NCBI GenBank assembly: GCA_001443495.1
Contig: LDXR01000015.1
Span: forward strand, 13,728-77,727
Direction of reading: 5' to 3'
Source of the DNA: a candidate division NC10 bacterium CSP1-5
GTDB taxonomy: Bacteria; Methylomirabilota; Methylomirabilia; Methylomirabilales; CSP1-5
Length of the DNA: 64,000 bases
Positions 43,840 to 52,015 of the stretch are shown piece by piece. The stretch's first letter is position 1; each line of letters starts with the position of its first letter. Both the position numbers and the translations under genes were made by a program. Under the pieces are notes generated by a model. The model saw only the letters and a program-made list of their open reading frames with translations. It did not search any database and had not been told where the DNA came from.

Positions 43840-43920
43840 TTGACAAACCACAACATGTTGTAGCATATTGAGTGCGTCTCCACTAAATCTTGTGGAAAAA
43901 GCTGTGGATAAGTTGTGGAG
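43840..43920 (+). promoter_or_regulatory. nrdJ control region: -35/-10, palindrome and three DnaA-box-like motifs
   Basis: TTGACA at 43840-43845 and CATATT at 43864-43869 form a likely promoter (18-bp spacer). A perfect 12-bp palindrome ACAACATGTTGT (43850-43861) occupies the spacer, a good repressor site (NrdR-like in position). Downstream lie TGTGGAAAA (43891-43899), TGTGGATAA (43903-43911, a perfect DnaA box) and TTGTGGAG (43913-43920), spaced 11-12 bp apart. The upstream gap 43583-43839 is AT-rich and holds no gene. Confidence 0.6.
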
Positions 43921-43990
43921 TCCGTGGGGAGAGGCTGCGGAACACAGAGATTCTCATTGCAGATATTCTCACCGTGAGAGGAGGCTGGGG

Positions 43991-46336
43991 ATGACGGAAA
44001 GCTCGCGGCAAGTGGCCAGCGAGAAGGGACGAGGAGCGGTGTTTCTGCAGCGGTTCCCCAACCCGCCTGCCAGGAAAGGGGACTGGTCCGAGTCCGCCCT
44101 TCGGGTCATACGGGAGCGGTACCTGGCCCGGCAAGGAGACAAGGTCCTGGAGACCCCTGAGGGGATGTGCTGGCGGGTCGCGGTCGAGATCGCGTCCGCA
44201 GAAGAGAAATGGGGGAAATCGGCTGAGGAGATGTGCGAGATCGCCGGTCGGTTTTACGATCTCATGGTTGATGGCGTCTTCCTCCCCAACTCTCCAACGC
44301 TGATGAACGCCGGGAAGCAGAATGGCCTCCAATACTCGGCGTGCTACGTCCTCCCGGTAGGGGACAGCATGGAGGAGATCTTCGAGGCAGTGAAGGCGGC
44401 CGCCATTATCCACAAGTCAGGAGGGGGGACGGGCTTCGCCTTTTCTCGGCTGCGGGCGAAAGACGCCGTCGTCCGCTCGACGGGGGGCAAGGCCTCCGGC
44501 CCGGTGAGTTTCCTGCGGGTCTTTAACGGGGCCACCGAGGCGGTGAAGCAGGGAGGGACCCGGCGGGGGGCCAATATGGGGATCCTGCGTGTGGATCACC
44601 CCGATGTCCTCGAGTTCATCGAGTCAAAGCTCGACGGGGGGATCACCAATTTCAACATCTCTGTGGCGATCACCGAGAAGTTCATGGAGGCACTCAGGCG
44701 GGACGCGGAGTACGAGCTGATGACCCCTGAGACGAAGAAGGTGGTGGGGAGGCTCAAGGCGCGGGAGGTCTTCGACCGCATCGTGAAGGCCGCGTGGCGC
44801 ACCGGGGATCCCGGCCTCTTCTTCATCGATCGGTGTAACGCCGGCCGCGCGAATCCCACCCCGACTCTTGCCGAGGTCGAGGCCACGAACCCCTGTGGAG
44901 AGCAGCCCCTGTATCCCAATGAGGCCTGCAATTTGGGCTCGATCAATGTGGCGAAGTTCTTCAAGGCGGCCGCGGGCAACGGGAAAATGCATCTCGATTG
45001 GGATGGCCTCGAGCGGGTGGTCCGGTTGAGCGTCCGGTTTCTGGATGACGTTATCGAGGCCAACCCCTATCCCCTGCCGGAGATCGATGCGTCGGTGAAG
45101 ACCAATCGGCGCATCGGCCTCGGGGTGATGGGCTGGGCAGACCTCCTGTTCGAGCTGGGTGTCCCCTACGACAGCGACGAGGCCTTGAGTCTGGCTGGCG
45201 AGGCCATGCGGTTCATCGAAGAGAAAGGGCATGACGAGTCGGCTTGCCTTGCCGAGGAGCGGGGCCACTTTCCCAGCTGGCCCCGGAGCATCTACCGGGA
45301 CGAGCGGCCACTGCGGAACTCGACCGTGACCACCATTGCCCCCACCGGCACCATCTCCATCATCGCCAACTGCTCCTCCGGGATCGAGCCGGTTTTTGCC
45401 CTGGCCTTCAGCCACATCGTGGGCGATCGGCACCTAACCTTTGTGAACCCCATCTTCGAGCGGGTGGCCAAGGCCGGGGGCTTTTATAGCGAGGAGCTGA
45501 TGAAGGCGGTGGCCGAGCGCGGCACGGTCCGAGGCCTGACGGGAATCCCCGACGAGGTCCAGCGGGTCTTCGTCACCGCCCACGAAGTCGGGACCGACTG
45601 GCACGTCCGGATGCAGGCGGCCTTTCAGCAGTACACCGATAACGGCGTCTCGAAGACGATTAACCTGCCTCATTCGGCCACCGAGGAGGATGTAGCCAGG
45701 GCGTATCTCTTGGCCTATGAACTCGGGTGCATCGGGATCACCGTCTTCCGGGATGGGTGCAAGGGGAATCAGGTGCTGCACGTGGGCACGAAGAAGAAGG
45801 ACGAGGCCACGGCTACGAAGGCCGTCGAGGTCGGGACCGGCATGCAGCCGAGACCCGATGCCCTCGCCGGGAAGACCTATCGGATGCAGACCCCGGTCGG
45901 GACGGCCTTTATCACGGTCAATGATAACGGCAAGGGCGGCAGAGAGCCGTTCGAGGTGTTCGTGAGCGTCGGAAAGGCCGGCAGCGAGACCATGGCCCAT
46001 GCCGAGGCGCTCGGGCGCCTGATCTCGCTGATCCTTCGACTCCCGCTCCCCGAAGGGGTGTCCGCCCGGGATCGGGTGGCCGAAATCATCGGACAGCTGA
46101 GTGGGATTGGCGGGGGGAGGCCGCTGGGGTTTGGGCGAAAGCGGGTCCTATCACTTCCGGATGCCCTGGCCCAAGCGTTGGCGAAACACATCGGACTGAC
46201 GGAGGTGACGGAGCAGAAGCGGACGGACGGGGCGCTGACGAAGGTCGGCGATCTGTGCCCGGACTGCCAACAGGCGACCCTGGTCAATGAGGAAGGGTGT
46301 CGGAAATGTCACTCCTGCGGCTTCAGCGAATGCTAA
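43991..46336 (+). CDS. nrdJ: adenosylcobalamin-dependent class II ribonucleotide reductase
   Basis: Makes deoxynucleotides without oxygen. The 781-aa protein has ATNPCGEQPLYPNEACNLGS with the catalytic Cys/Glu, PTGTISIIANCSSGIEP and a C-terminal CPDC...CRKCHSCG zinc-ribbon typical of NrdJ. The ATG at 43991 follows GAGAGGAGG and is preferred over a GTG 123 bp upstream that would place DnaA-box-like sites inside the coding region. It requires B12. Small proteins of unknown function follow. Confidence 0.94.
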   Translation: MTESSRQVASEKGRGAVFLQRFPNPPARKGDWSESALRVIRERYLARQGDKVLETPEGMCWRVAVEIASAEEKWGKSAEEMCEIAGRFYDLMVDGVFLPNSPTLMNAGKQNGLQYSACYVLPVGDSMEEIFEAVKAAAIIHKSGGGTGFAFSRLRAKDAVVRSTGGKASGPVSFLRVFNGATEAVKQGGTRRGANMGILRVDHPDVLEFIESKLDGGITNFNISVAITEKFMEALRRDAEYELMTPETKKVVGRLKAREVFDRIVKAAWRTGDPGLFFIDRCNAGRANPTPTLAEVEATNPCGEQPLYPNEACNLGSINVAKFFKAAAGNGKMHLDWDGLERVVRLSVRFLDDVIEANPYPLPEIDASVKTNRRIGLGVMGWADLLFELGVPYDSDEALSLAGEAMRFIEEKGHDESACLAEERGHFPSWPRSIYRDERPLRNSTVTTIAPTGTISIIANCSSGIEPVFALAFSHIVGDRHLTFVNPIFERVAKAGGFYSEELMKAVAERGTVRGLTGIPDEVQRVFVTAHEVGTDWHVRMQAAFQQYTDNGVSKTINLPHSATEEDVARAYLLAYELGCIGITVFRDGCKGNQVLHVGTKKKDEATATKAVEVGTGMQPRPDALAGKTYRMQTPVGTAFITVNDNGKGGREPFEVFVSVGKAGSETMAHAEALGRLISLILRLPLPEGVSARDRVAEIIGQLSGIGGGRPLGFGRKRVLSLPDALAQALAKHIGLTEVTEQKRTDGALTKVGDLCPDCQQATLVNEEGCRKCHSCGFSEC

Positions 46337-46350
46337 CACGAGGGGGGCGC

Positions 46351-46656
46351 ATGGGCGAGGAGCATCTGCTGACGACGACTGCAGAAGCCTTTCTGACAGA
46401 GCAGCTCGAGGGGCGGAGGCGGGCCGAGCGGCTTGAAGGGGTCTTGCGACGGGTCCTCCATCGGATGGTCCCGGCAGGAGTGGACCTTCTCGTTCTCGAC
46501 GTGGGCAAGGGAGAATGTCTGGTGGCGCTCCGGCACGCGCACAACCTGATTCAGATCCGGTTCTGGCAGGGGCTGGTGGACGAGATTCTGACCGATCCGG
46601 ATGCCGCCATCCAGCACGTCCTCGAGCGGATCCTCGTGGGAGCGTTGGAGCCGTGA
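46351..46656 (+). CDS. hypothetical 101-aa protein downstream of nrdJ
   Basis: No family recognised. The protein is soluble and helical, with the central sequence VDLLVLDVGKGECLVALRHAHNLIQI. A GAGGGGGG site precedes the ATG at 46351, 14 bp after nrdJ, so it is probably co-transcribed. No metal-binding motif or membrane segment is visible. Confidence 0.6.
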   Translation: MGEEHLLTTTAEAFLTEQLEGRRRAERLEGVLRRVLHRMVPAGVDLLVLDVGKGECLVALRHAHNLIQIRFWQGLVDEILTDPDAAIQHVLERILVGALEP

Positions 46657-46689
46657 TCGCCGGGAAGGAAGAGGGGGTGAGAGCCGGCT

Positions 46690-46881
46690 GTGGATGAAGG
46701 CTGGAGCGATGTCGAGATCCGGGCCCTGAGGGAGCGGATTGCCATGGAGCGTCGCCGGGCAGACCTCAAGGCCATGGCCCAGCGGAAGCAGCCGCGTCCC
46801 TTGGTCCCGAGGCGGGCGTTGCCGAAGGAGGTGCGTCGCCCGGCAGGCGCGATGCCGAGAAGAAGGCGCCTGGCCAGCTAG
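46690..46881 (+). CDS. hypothetical 63-aa basic protein
   Basis: A short, Arg-rich frame starting with GTG at 46690; the ribosome site GAGGGGG lies 12 bp upstream, rather far. Composition (many Arg, Pro) is compatible with a small nucleic-acid-binding protein or a chance frame. It follows the 101-aa gene on the same strand. Support is weak. Confidence 0.35.
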   Translation: MDEGWSDVEIRALRERIAMERRRADLKAMAQRKQPRPLVPRRALPKEVRRPAGAMPRRRRLAS

Positions 46882-46999
46882 GACCGTTTCAACTGTTCGT
46901 GCCCGCATCCTTGCGGTACCGTTGCAGGAAGATAGGCTGGCCACATTCGGCTCAGCACGTTGGAACGGCATTGGAGGAGGTGAATCTTCGTAGGCTGCG

Positions 47000-47022
47000 G
47001 AGAGGCGGAAGCCTCTTTTTTT
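47000..47022 (+). terminator. rho-independent terminator of the nrdJ transcript
   Basis: AGAGGC-GGAA-GCCTCT hairpin (47001-47016) running into a T-tract (47015-47022). The stem is perfect with a GNRA-type loop. The segment 46882-46999 before it and 47023-47151 after it show no supported gene. Confidence 0.85.
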
Positions 47023-47151
47023 GTTGTCTTTCAGCCCGGGTTTTGCTTTATTGGGCCCAGGCTGTCTCAGCCCGGTCGGGTGAGATTGGCATGATCCTTG
47101 TAACTTCCGCTACCAGGAGGGGGCGGCGTTTTTTCGAGGGGAGCCGACTTC

Positions 47152-47631
47152 GTGGACCGATCGTTCCCGGAGATCCACGGACTGAGGGCAATCCGCATCT
47201 GGCACGGGATACCGCAGGCGTTCCTCGTCATCCTTCTGGGCGTGCTGGCGCCCCACATTGCGGTAGGAGTGGAGCAACCCGGCCGCGAGGCGGTTCCGAC
47301 CGCGGTGGTCCGGGCCTATCTCCAGGCCCTCTTGGATGGGGATTATAACGAGGCGTATGGCCATCTCTCCTCCAAGTGGCATAACGGAAGATCCCGAAAA
47401 GATTGGGTGGAACAGCTCAGACGCCAGGACATCAGGCCCCGGTCCGAGGTTCTCTTCTTGCGCGTCAATCCCGCCATCGTCCGCGGCGAGGAGGCGACGG
47501 TGGTGATCAGCTTTCACCTGAAGACCCCGGAGGGCAAGAAGGTGAGCCGGCAGACCTACGACCTGGTCCGGGAGCAGGGGCGCTGGCGGATCGACGAGTT
47601 CAAGGTCTTCGACGCCCCCCTCGAGAAGTAG
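47152..47631 (+). CDS. exported NTF2-like (DUF4878-type) protein
   Basis: A 159-aa protein with an N-terminal signal helix (about 16-40) and a soluble domain with VVRAYLQALLDGDYNEAYGHLSSKWH and REQGRWRIDEFKVFD, typical of NTF2-like/lumazine-binding-like folds. GTG at 47152 follows GAGGGGAG. It probably acts in the periplasm; ligand unknown. It precedes dcd by 120 bp. Confidence 0.6.
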   Translation: MDRSFPEIHGLRAIRIWHGIPQAFLVILLGVLAPHIAVGVEQPGREAVPTAVVRAYLQALLDGDYNEAYGHLSSKWHNGRSRKDWVEQLRRQDIRPRSEVLFLRVNPAIVRGEEATVVISFHLKTPEGKKVSRQTYDLVREQGRWRIDEFKVFDAPLEK

Positions 47632-47751
47632 CTTCCGCGCCCCCCTCGACCCGGCCATCGTCTCCTGCTCGGGCAGCCTGTCCTCGCTATAGGGCCAGGC
47701 AGGGCAGTCTTCCTGCTGAAAAGTACCACGACTCGAGGAAAGGGAGGGGGT

Positions 47752-48306
47752 ATGGGGATCAAGGCAGACGCGTGGATCCGGAGGATGGCACTCACGCACA
47801 AGATGATTGACCCCTTCGTCGACTCCCAGGTCCGGGACGGGGTGATCTCCTACGGCCTCTCGTCGTACGGCTACGACATCCGGGTCGCGGATCAATTCAA
47901 GATCTTCACCAACATCAACACGAGCATCGTGGATCCGAAGAACTTCAACCCGCAATCGTTCGTCGACTTTCAGGGAGCGATCTGCATCATCCCCCCCAAC
48001 TCCTTCGCCTTGGCCCGGACCGTTGAATACTTCCGGATTCCCAGAAACGTCCTGACCATCTGTGTGGGGAAGTCCACCTATGCGCGGTGCGGCATCATCG
48101 TAAACGTGACCCCCTTTGAGCCCGAGTGGGAAGGGCATGCCACTCTTGAGATATCTAACACGACACCCCTGCCCGCCCGGATCTATGCAGGAGAGGGGAT
48201 CGCCCAGGTGATCTTCTTTGAGGCCGATCAGGTCTGCGAGCGTTCCTACGCGGACAAGCAGGGCAAGTACCAAGGCCAGCAGGAGATCACGCTGCCCCGC
48301 ATCTAG
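47752..48306 (+). CDS. dcd: dCTP deaminase
   Basis: Deaminates dCTP to dUTP for thymidylate supply. The 184-aa protein has the trimeric dUTPase-like fold motifs [35 protein letters not shown] with the catalytic Glu in the TPFEPEWEG loop, and [22 protein letters not shown] precedes the ATG. It lies in the nucleotide-metabolism stretch after nrdJ. A bifunctional deaminase-dUTPase is possible in this family. Confidence 0.93.
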   Translation: MGIKADAWIRRMALTHKMIDPFVDSQVRDGVISYGLSSYGYDIRVADQFKIFTNINTSIVDPKNFNPQSFVDFQGAICIIPPNSFALARTVEYFRIPRNVLTICVGKSTYARCGIIVNVTPFEPEWEGHATLEISNTTPLPARIYAGEGIAQVIFFEADQVCERSYADKQGKYQGQQEITLPRI

Positions 48307-48309
48307 GCC

Positions 48310-48338
48310 TTGACAAGGTCGGTCCAAGCTGTGATAAA
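48310..48338 (+). promoter_or_regulatory. promoter of tRNA-Val
   Basis: TTGACA at 48310-48315 and GATAAA at 48333-48338 with a 17-bp spacer, ending 18 bp before the tRNA 5' end. Confidence 0.65.
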
Positions 48339-48356
48339 GAATTGCTCACAGGGCCT

Positions 48357-48432
48357 GGGCGGTTAGCTCAGCCGGGAGAGCGCTGTCTTCACACGGCAGA
48401 GGCCACTGGTTCGATCCCAGTACCGCCCACCA
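48357..48432 (+). tRNA. tRNA-Val (anticodon CAC)
   Basis: Full cloverleaf: acceptor GGGCGGT pairs with ACCGCCC, D-arm AGCTCAGCCGGGAGAGC, anticodon stem CTGTC/GGCAG around loop TTCACAC (anticodon CAC, reading GUG), T-arm CTGGTTCGATCCCAG, and an encoded CCA 3' end. Confidence 0.95.
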
Positions 48433-48437
48433 GAAAA

Positions 48438-48470
48438 TGAAAGGCCCGGGGCCTCCCGGGCCTTTCATTT
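48438..48470 (+). terminator. terminator hairpin after tRNA-Val
   Basis: A perfect 13-bp inverted repeat, TGAAAGGCCCGGG and CCCGGGCCTTTCA with loop GCCT, begins 6 bp after the tRNA CCA end; ATTTGA follows. Confidence 0.8.
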
Positions 48471-48616
48471 GACACCCACCGCATCCCGTGGTACAAAATA
48501 ATCGATAGTCCCAAGGGATTGCCCGACACGTAGGCAAGACCTAGGGGTCGGCGGCGGTCACTTGGGGCATATTCTTTGCGGGTCCATTCGGTCTGCGGGG
48601 GTGCAGGAGCTGTGAG

Positions 48617-49297
48617 ATGAGCGGGCGGTTACAGGCGAGCCGGACCTCGCTCCGCCGGTATTTTGTCACCGGCCTGGTCATTGTCCTGCCGACCTTACTC
48701 ACGCTCTACATCGTCTGGATTCTCTTCGGCCTGATAGGGGGGCTGGTCTCTCCGTTCCTCGGGGTCATCCTCCGCGACGTCGTGGCCACGGATTTGGCGG
48801 CACCGCTGACCACCCTGTTAAGCGTCCTCGTCACCGCCACCCTGATCTGCCTCGTGGGAGTGACCGGGACCCTCTTCAGCCAGCGGATCTTCCAATGGGC
48901 CGAGACCCTCTTCGCGCGCATCCCCGTGGTCCGGGGAATTTACACGTCTGTCCGGCAACTCATCGACCTGTTCGCGGTGAAGGATGCCTCGTTCAAAAAG
49001 GTGGCCCTAGTGGAGTTTCCCCGCGAGGGGATCTACAGCCTCTGCTTCATTACCAGCCGCCGGCGGTTTGATATTCCGGGTCGACCCGGTCGCGCCGTCT
49101 CTGTCTTGATCCCCACCGCACCGGTCCCCACCGCCGGGTTCTTCCTGCTGGTGCCCGAGGAGGAGATCATCCCCGTCGACATCTCCGTGGATGAGGCAAT
49201 GAAGATGATCATCTCGGGTGGCACTATTACGCCCCCCGATCGAAAGCCTCTCGCCGAGACCGCTCAGGACCTCACCCGGGAAAAGATCAGCCGCTGA
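48617..49297 (+). CDS. DUF502 family membrane protein
   Basis: A 226-aa protein with two N-terminal helices (about 16-38 and 58-82) and a soluble domain: ARIPVVRGIYTSVRQLID, VALVEFPREGIYSLCFIT and TAPVPTAGFFLLVPEEEIIP are the DUF502 signature. GAGCTGTGAG precedes the ATG. The function of the family is unknown. It converges on ychF, the two stops overlapping by 11 bp. Confidence 0.9.
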   Translation: MSGRLQASRTSLRRYFVTGLVIVLPTLLTLYIVWILFGLIGGLVSPFLGVILRDVVATDLAAPLTTLLSVLVTATLICLVGVTGTLFSQRIFQWAETLFARIPVVRGIYTSVRQLIDLFAVKDASFKKVALVEFPREGIYSLCFITSRRRFDIPGRPGRAVSVLIPTAPVPTAGFFLLVPEEEIIPVDISVDEAMKMIISGGTITPPDRKPLAETAQDLTREKISR

Positions 49298-50363
49298 ACC
49301 GCACCGTCAGGATATCGCCGTCCCGGACGCAGTACTCCTTTCCTTCCAGCCGTACGCGCCCCTGCTTGCGCGCCACCGCCATGGATCCGGCCCCCTCGAG
49401 GTCCTCGAGGGCGATAACCTCGGCCTTGATGAAACCTCGCGCCATGTCGGTGTGGATGGTGGCAGCCGCCTCCAGCGCGGTCGCCCCCCGAGGGATTACC
49501 CAGGCCCGCAGCTCCTCCCCGACCACGGTGAAGAAGGTGATCAAATCCATAAGGTCGAGGCAGTGGCGGAGGACCGAGGGGGATTCAAGGGTCTCGAGCC
49601 CGAGCGCTCGCGAAAACTCCTGCTGCTCTTCGCCTGGGAGTTGACTCAGTTCCCACTCGGTCTTGGCCGCGAGGCGGCACCAGCCGGTCCGAGGCGCGGT
49701 CGCCTTTTCCTGCAGGCGCGCCCAGACCGGGTCCGCGCTCCCAAGCCTTTCTTCCCCGATGTTGAGAAGCAGGAGGAGCGGTTTGAGCGTCAGGAGCGCG
49801 TACCCCCGCAGGCTCTTCGCCTCAGCCGCGGTGAGGGCCATGTGGCGGAGGCCGTGCTCCTTCATCAGCATCCCCCGGCAGCGTTCGAGGAGGGGCTGCT
49901 CCTGATGCCCTTCGCCCTTTTGGCCCTTGCGAACGTCGTCGGCGATCCGGTCGATCCGTTTCTCGACGACGGCGAGATCGGCCAGTAGGAGTAAGGTGTC
50001 GAGGAGGGCAAGATCGCGTACGGGGTCGAGAGATTCCTCCTCATGAGGCACCCGCGCATCCTCGAAGTGCCGGATCACGTGCAGGATCACATCGACCTGC
50101 CGCAGCTCTGCCAGCAAAGACCCCTCGGCATCGCCACCCTTCCCCGCTCGGCCGAGGGAGGGAAAGTCCAGCACCTCGAGGGTGACGAGAGTGATCTTCT
50201 TGGGGCGGAAGAGGTTTACGAGGCGGTCCAGGCGAGGCTCGAGGACCTTCGCGATCCCGACCGTCGGGGCCGGGCCTTTGGCCGGCGGGGGACTCTGACC
50301 TGTCAGCAGGGAGAAGACGGTGCTCTTCCCGGCGTGCGGCAGTCCGATGATCCCGATCCGCAT
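49287..50363 (-). CDS. ychF: YchF-like OBG-family GTPase/ATPase with TGS domain
   Basis: A 358-aa nucleotide-binding protein. The P-loop GLPHAGKST replaces the usual GLPNVGKST. HVIRHFED and the C-terminal TGS region (GATALEAAATIHTDMARGFIKAEVI) match YchF, a ribosome-associated translation/stress factor. LNIGEE stands in place of the NxxE base-specificity motif that makes YchF prefer ATP. The P-loop and inner segment are more divergent than in housekeeping YchF, so it may be a paralogue. Confidence 0.85.
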   Translation of the reverse strand: MRIGIIGLPHAGKSTVFSLLTGQSPPPAKGPAPTVGIAKVLEPRLDRLVNLFRPKKITLVTLEVLDFPSLGRAGKGGDAEGSLLAELRQVDVILHVIRHFEDARVPHEEESLDPVRDLALLDTLLLLADLAVVEKRIDRIADDVRKGQKGEGHQEQPLLERCRGMLMKEHGLRHMALTAAEAKSLRGYALLTLKPLLLLLNIGEERLGSADPVWARLQEKATAPRTGWCRLAAKTEWELSQLPGEEQQEFSRALGLETLESPSVLRHCLDLMDLITFFTVVGEELRAWVIPRGATALEAAATIHTDMARGFIKAEVIALEDLEGAGSMAVARKQGRVRLEGKEYCVRDGDILTVRFSG

Positions 50364-50377
50364 GGGGCTCCTTCGGA

Positions 50378-50419
50378 TGACCGGTGACCGACGACCGATG
50401 ACAGCAGAGCCGCGACCAT
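50378..50419. repeat. heptameric degenerate tandem repeat
   Basis: Units TGACCGG, TGACCGA, CGACCGA, TGACAGC, AGAGCCG, CGACCAT in 7-bp register, immediately upstream of the ychF start on the minus strand. Confidence 0.65.
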
Positions 50420-50464
50420 TCGCTGCTCATTCGTATCATCCACGCTTCACAACTGTCAATTTTC

Positions 50465-50562
50465 GGTTCAGGGTTGAGGGTTCAGGGTTCAGGGGGGGAG
50501 ACAAACCGTCCTGAAAAGGCCTTAACCATGAACCATGAACCATGATCCATGAACCCTGAAGG
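50465..50562. repeat. facing pair of heptameric repeats forming a possible stem-loop
   Basis: GGTTCAG, GGTTGAG, GGTTCAG, GGTTCAG at 50465-50492 faces CTTAACC, ATGAACC, ATGAACC, ATGATCC, ATGAACC, CTGAAGG at 50521-50562. The right array is largely the reverse complement of the left, so the transcript could fold into a long imperfect hairpin with a loop of about 28 nt. It lies between divergent ychF and mtaB. Confidence 0.65.
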
Positions 50563-50616
50563 CCTTGCAAATCGAGTCGGCTGTGGTAACGTGGGGGCTT
50601 GCGGGAGGATGGCACC

Positions 50617-52014
50617 GTGCGCATAGCCTTCGCCACGTCAGGGTGCCGGCAGAACCAGTTCGAGACCGACATCATGGTCGATCAGGCCCGGACGGCGGGC
50701 CTGACCCCGGTCCCCTTCACGCACCCGGCCGAGGTCTACGTGATCAATACCTGCACGGTGACCGAGCGGGCCGATGCCGATGCGCGTGGCCTCATCCGCC
50801 AGGCCATCCGGCAGAGCCCCACGGCCTTTGTGGTCGTCACCGGCTGCTATGCGCAAGCCGCCCCCGAGCGGATTGCGGCCATTGACGGGGTCGATCTGAT
50901 CCTGGGCAATGTCGAGAAGATGGAGCTGATGCGGCACTTGAGGACCGCCGGCTGGGAGGTCCAGGATCTCGAGCGCGATCGCCCTCGGAAGCAGGGGATC
51001 CACATCCGTGTCGGCGATATCGGGGCGGTGCGCACCTTTCAGGCTGCGCCAGCGCCGGAGCGGCCGGATCGGACGCGTCCCTTCTTGAAGATCCAGGACG
51101 GGTGCGACTTCGCCTGTACCTTCTGTATCATCCCGGCGGTCCGGGGCCCGAATCGCAGCCTTCCCCCTGATCGGGTGGTGGAAGAGGGCCGGCGCCTCGC
51201 CGCGGGTGGGCATCCTGAGATCGTCCTGACCGGAATCAACCTGGGGACCTATGGATGGGATCTGAGACCGAGGATGTTCTTGTCGGCGCTGCTGCAGCGC
51301 CTGCTGGACGAGACGGCGATCCCGCGGATCCGGTTGAGCTCGCTCCATCCCCACGAGATCAAACCGGAGATGGTTCGACTCTTCGGCGCTTCGCCCCGCC
51401 TCTGTCGCAATGTCCACCTGGCCCTGCAGAGTGGCGACGACGAGATCCTCAAACGGATGGCCCGCAGTTACCGGTCGCGGCACTTCCGGGAGGTGGTGGA
51501 GTCCCTTCACCAGGCGGTGCCGGGGATCGCCATCGGGGTGGATGTGATCGTCGGCTTTCCCGGAGAGACCGAGGCGGCGTTCGAAAATACCCGCCATCTC
51601 CTTGACGAGCTCCCCGTCAGCTACTTCCACGTCTTCACCTATTCCCGCCGTTCCGGCACGAAGGCGGCGGGAATGCCCGACCAGGTTCCCGCCGAGACCA
51701 AGGCCCGCCGCAACCGCATTCTGCGGCAGCTCGGCGAGCAGAAGTTTCTCGCCTTCAAGCAGAGTGTCGTGGGGCAGACGCTTCCGGTGGTGGTGCTGGG
51801 TGAGCGGGATTGCGAGACCGGTCTCCTCCACGGGGTGAGCGACAACTATCTGGGCATCCTCTTTGGGGGGCCGGACGGCCTACGGGGCAGGCTGGTGGAT
51901 GTGCGGGTCGAGGGGATGGGCGGACGGGGCATGCTCTCTGGTCGCGTGCCAACCGGCGGTGCCGCGCCGCAGCCGCCGCTCCAACGCCCACTGCCGCTTG
52001 TGGCGGGATGCTGA
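50617..52014 (+). CDS. mtaB: tRNA (t6A37) methylthiotransferase
   Basis: Radical SAM enzyme that methylthiolates t6A37 in tRNA. The 465-aa protein has the N-terminal UPF0004 domain (TSGCRQNQFETDIM, NTCTVTERADADAR), the CDFACTFCIIP radical-SAM cluster motif and a C-terminal TRAM-like end. Sequence style (R-x-GDIG, RGPNRSLPP) favours MtaB over MiaB or RimO. GTG at 50617 is used because GGGAGG lies upstream. Confidence 0.9.
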   Translation: MRIAFATSGCRQNQFETDIMVDQARTAGLTPVPFTHPAEVYVINTCTVTERADADARGLIRQAIRQSPTAFVVVTGCYAQAAPERIAAIDGVDLILGNVEKMELMRHLRTAGWEVQDLERDRPRKQGIHIRVGDIGAVRTFQAAPAPERPDRTRPFLKIQDGCDFACTFCIIPAVRGPNRSLPPDRVVEEGRRLAAGGHPEIVLTGINLGTYGWDLRPRMFLSALLQRLLDETAIPRIRLSSLHPHEIKPEMVRLFGASPRLCRNVHLALQSGDDEILKRMARSYRSRHFREVVESLHQAVPGIAIGVDVIVGFPGETEAAFENTRHLLDELPVSYFHVFTYSRRSGTKAAGMPDQVPAETKARRNRILRQLGEQKFLAFKQSVVGQTLPVVVLGERDCETGLLHGVSDNYLGILFGGPDGLRGRLVDVRVEGMGGRGMLSGRVPTGGAAPQPPLQRPLPLVAGC

Positions 52015-52015
52015 C

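Noticed and set aside
43891-43920. Possible chromosomal origin (DnaA boxes)
   Set aside because: Only three boxes, only one of them perfect, no dnaA/dnaN/gyrB genes nearby; regulation of nrdJ explains the position better.
46882-46999. Possible riboswitch or small RNA before the terminator
   Set aside because: I see no conserved riboswitch core; the hairpin at 47000-47022 is explained as the end of the nrdJ transcript.
50465-50562. Possible CRISPR array
   Set aside because: Units are 7 bp, contiguous, without spacers, and no cas genes are present.
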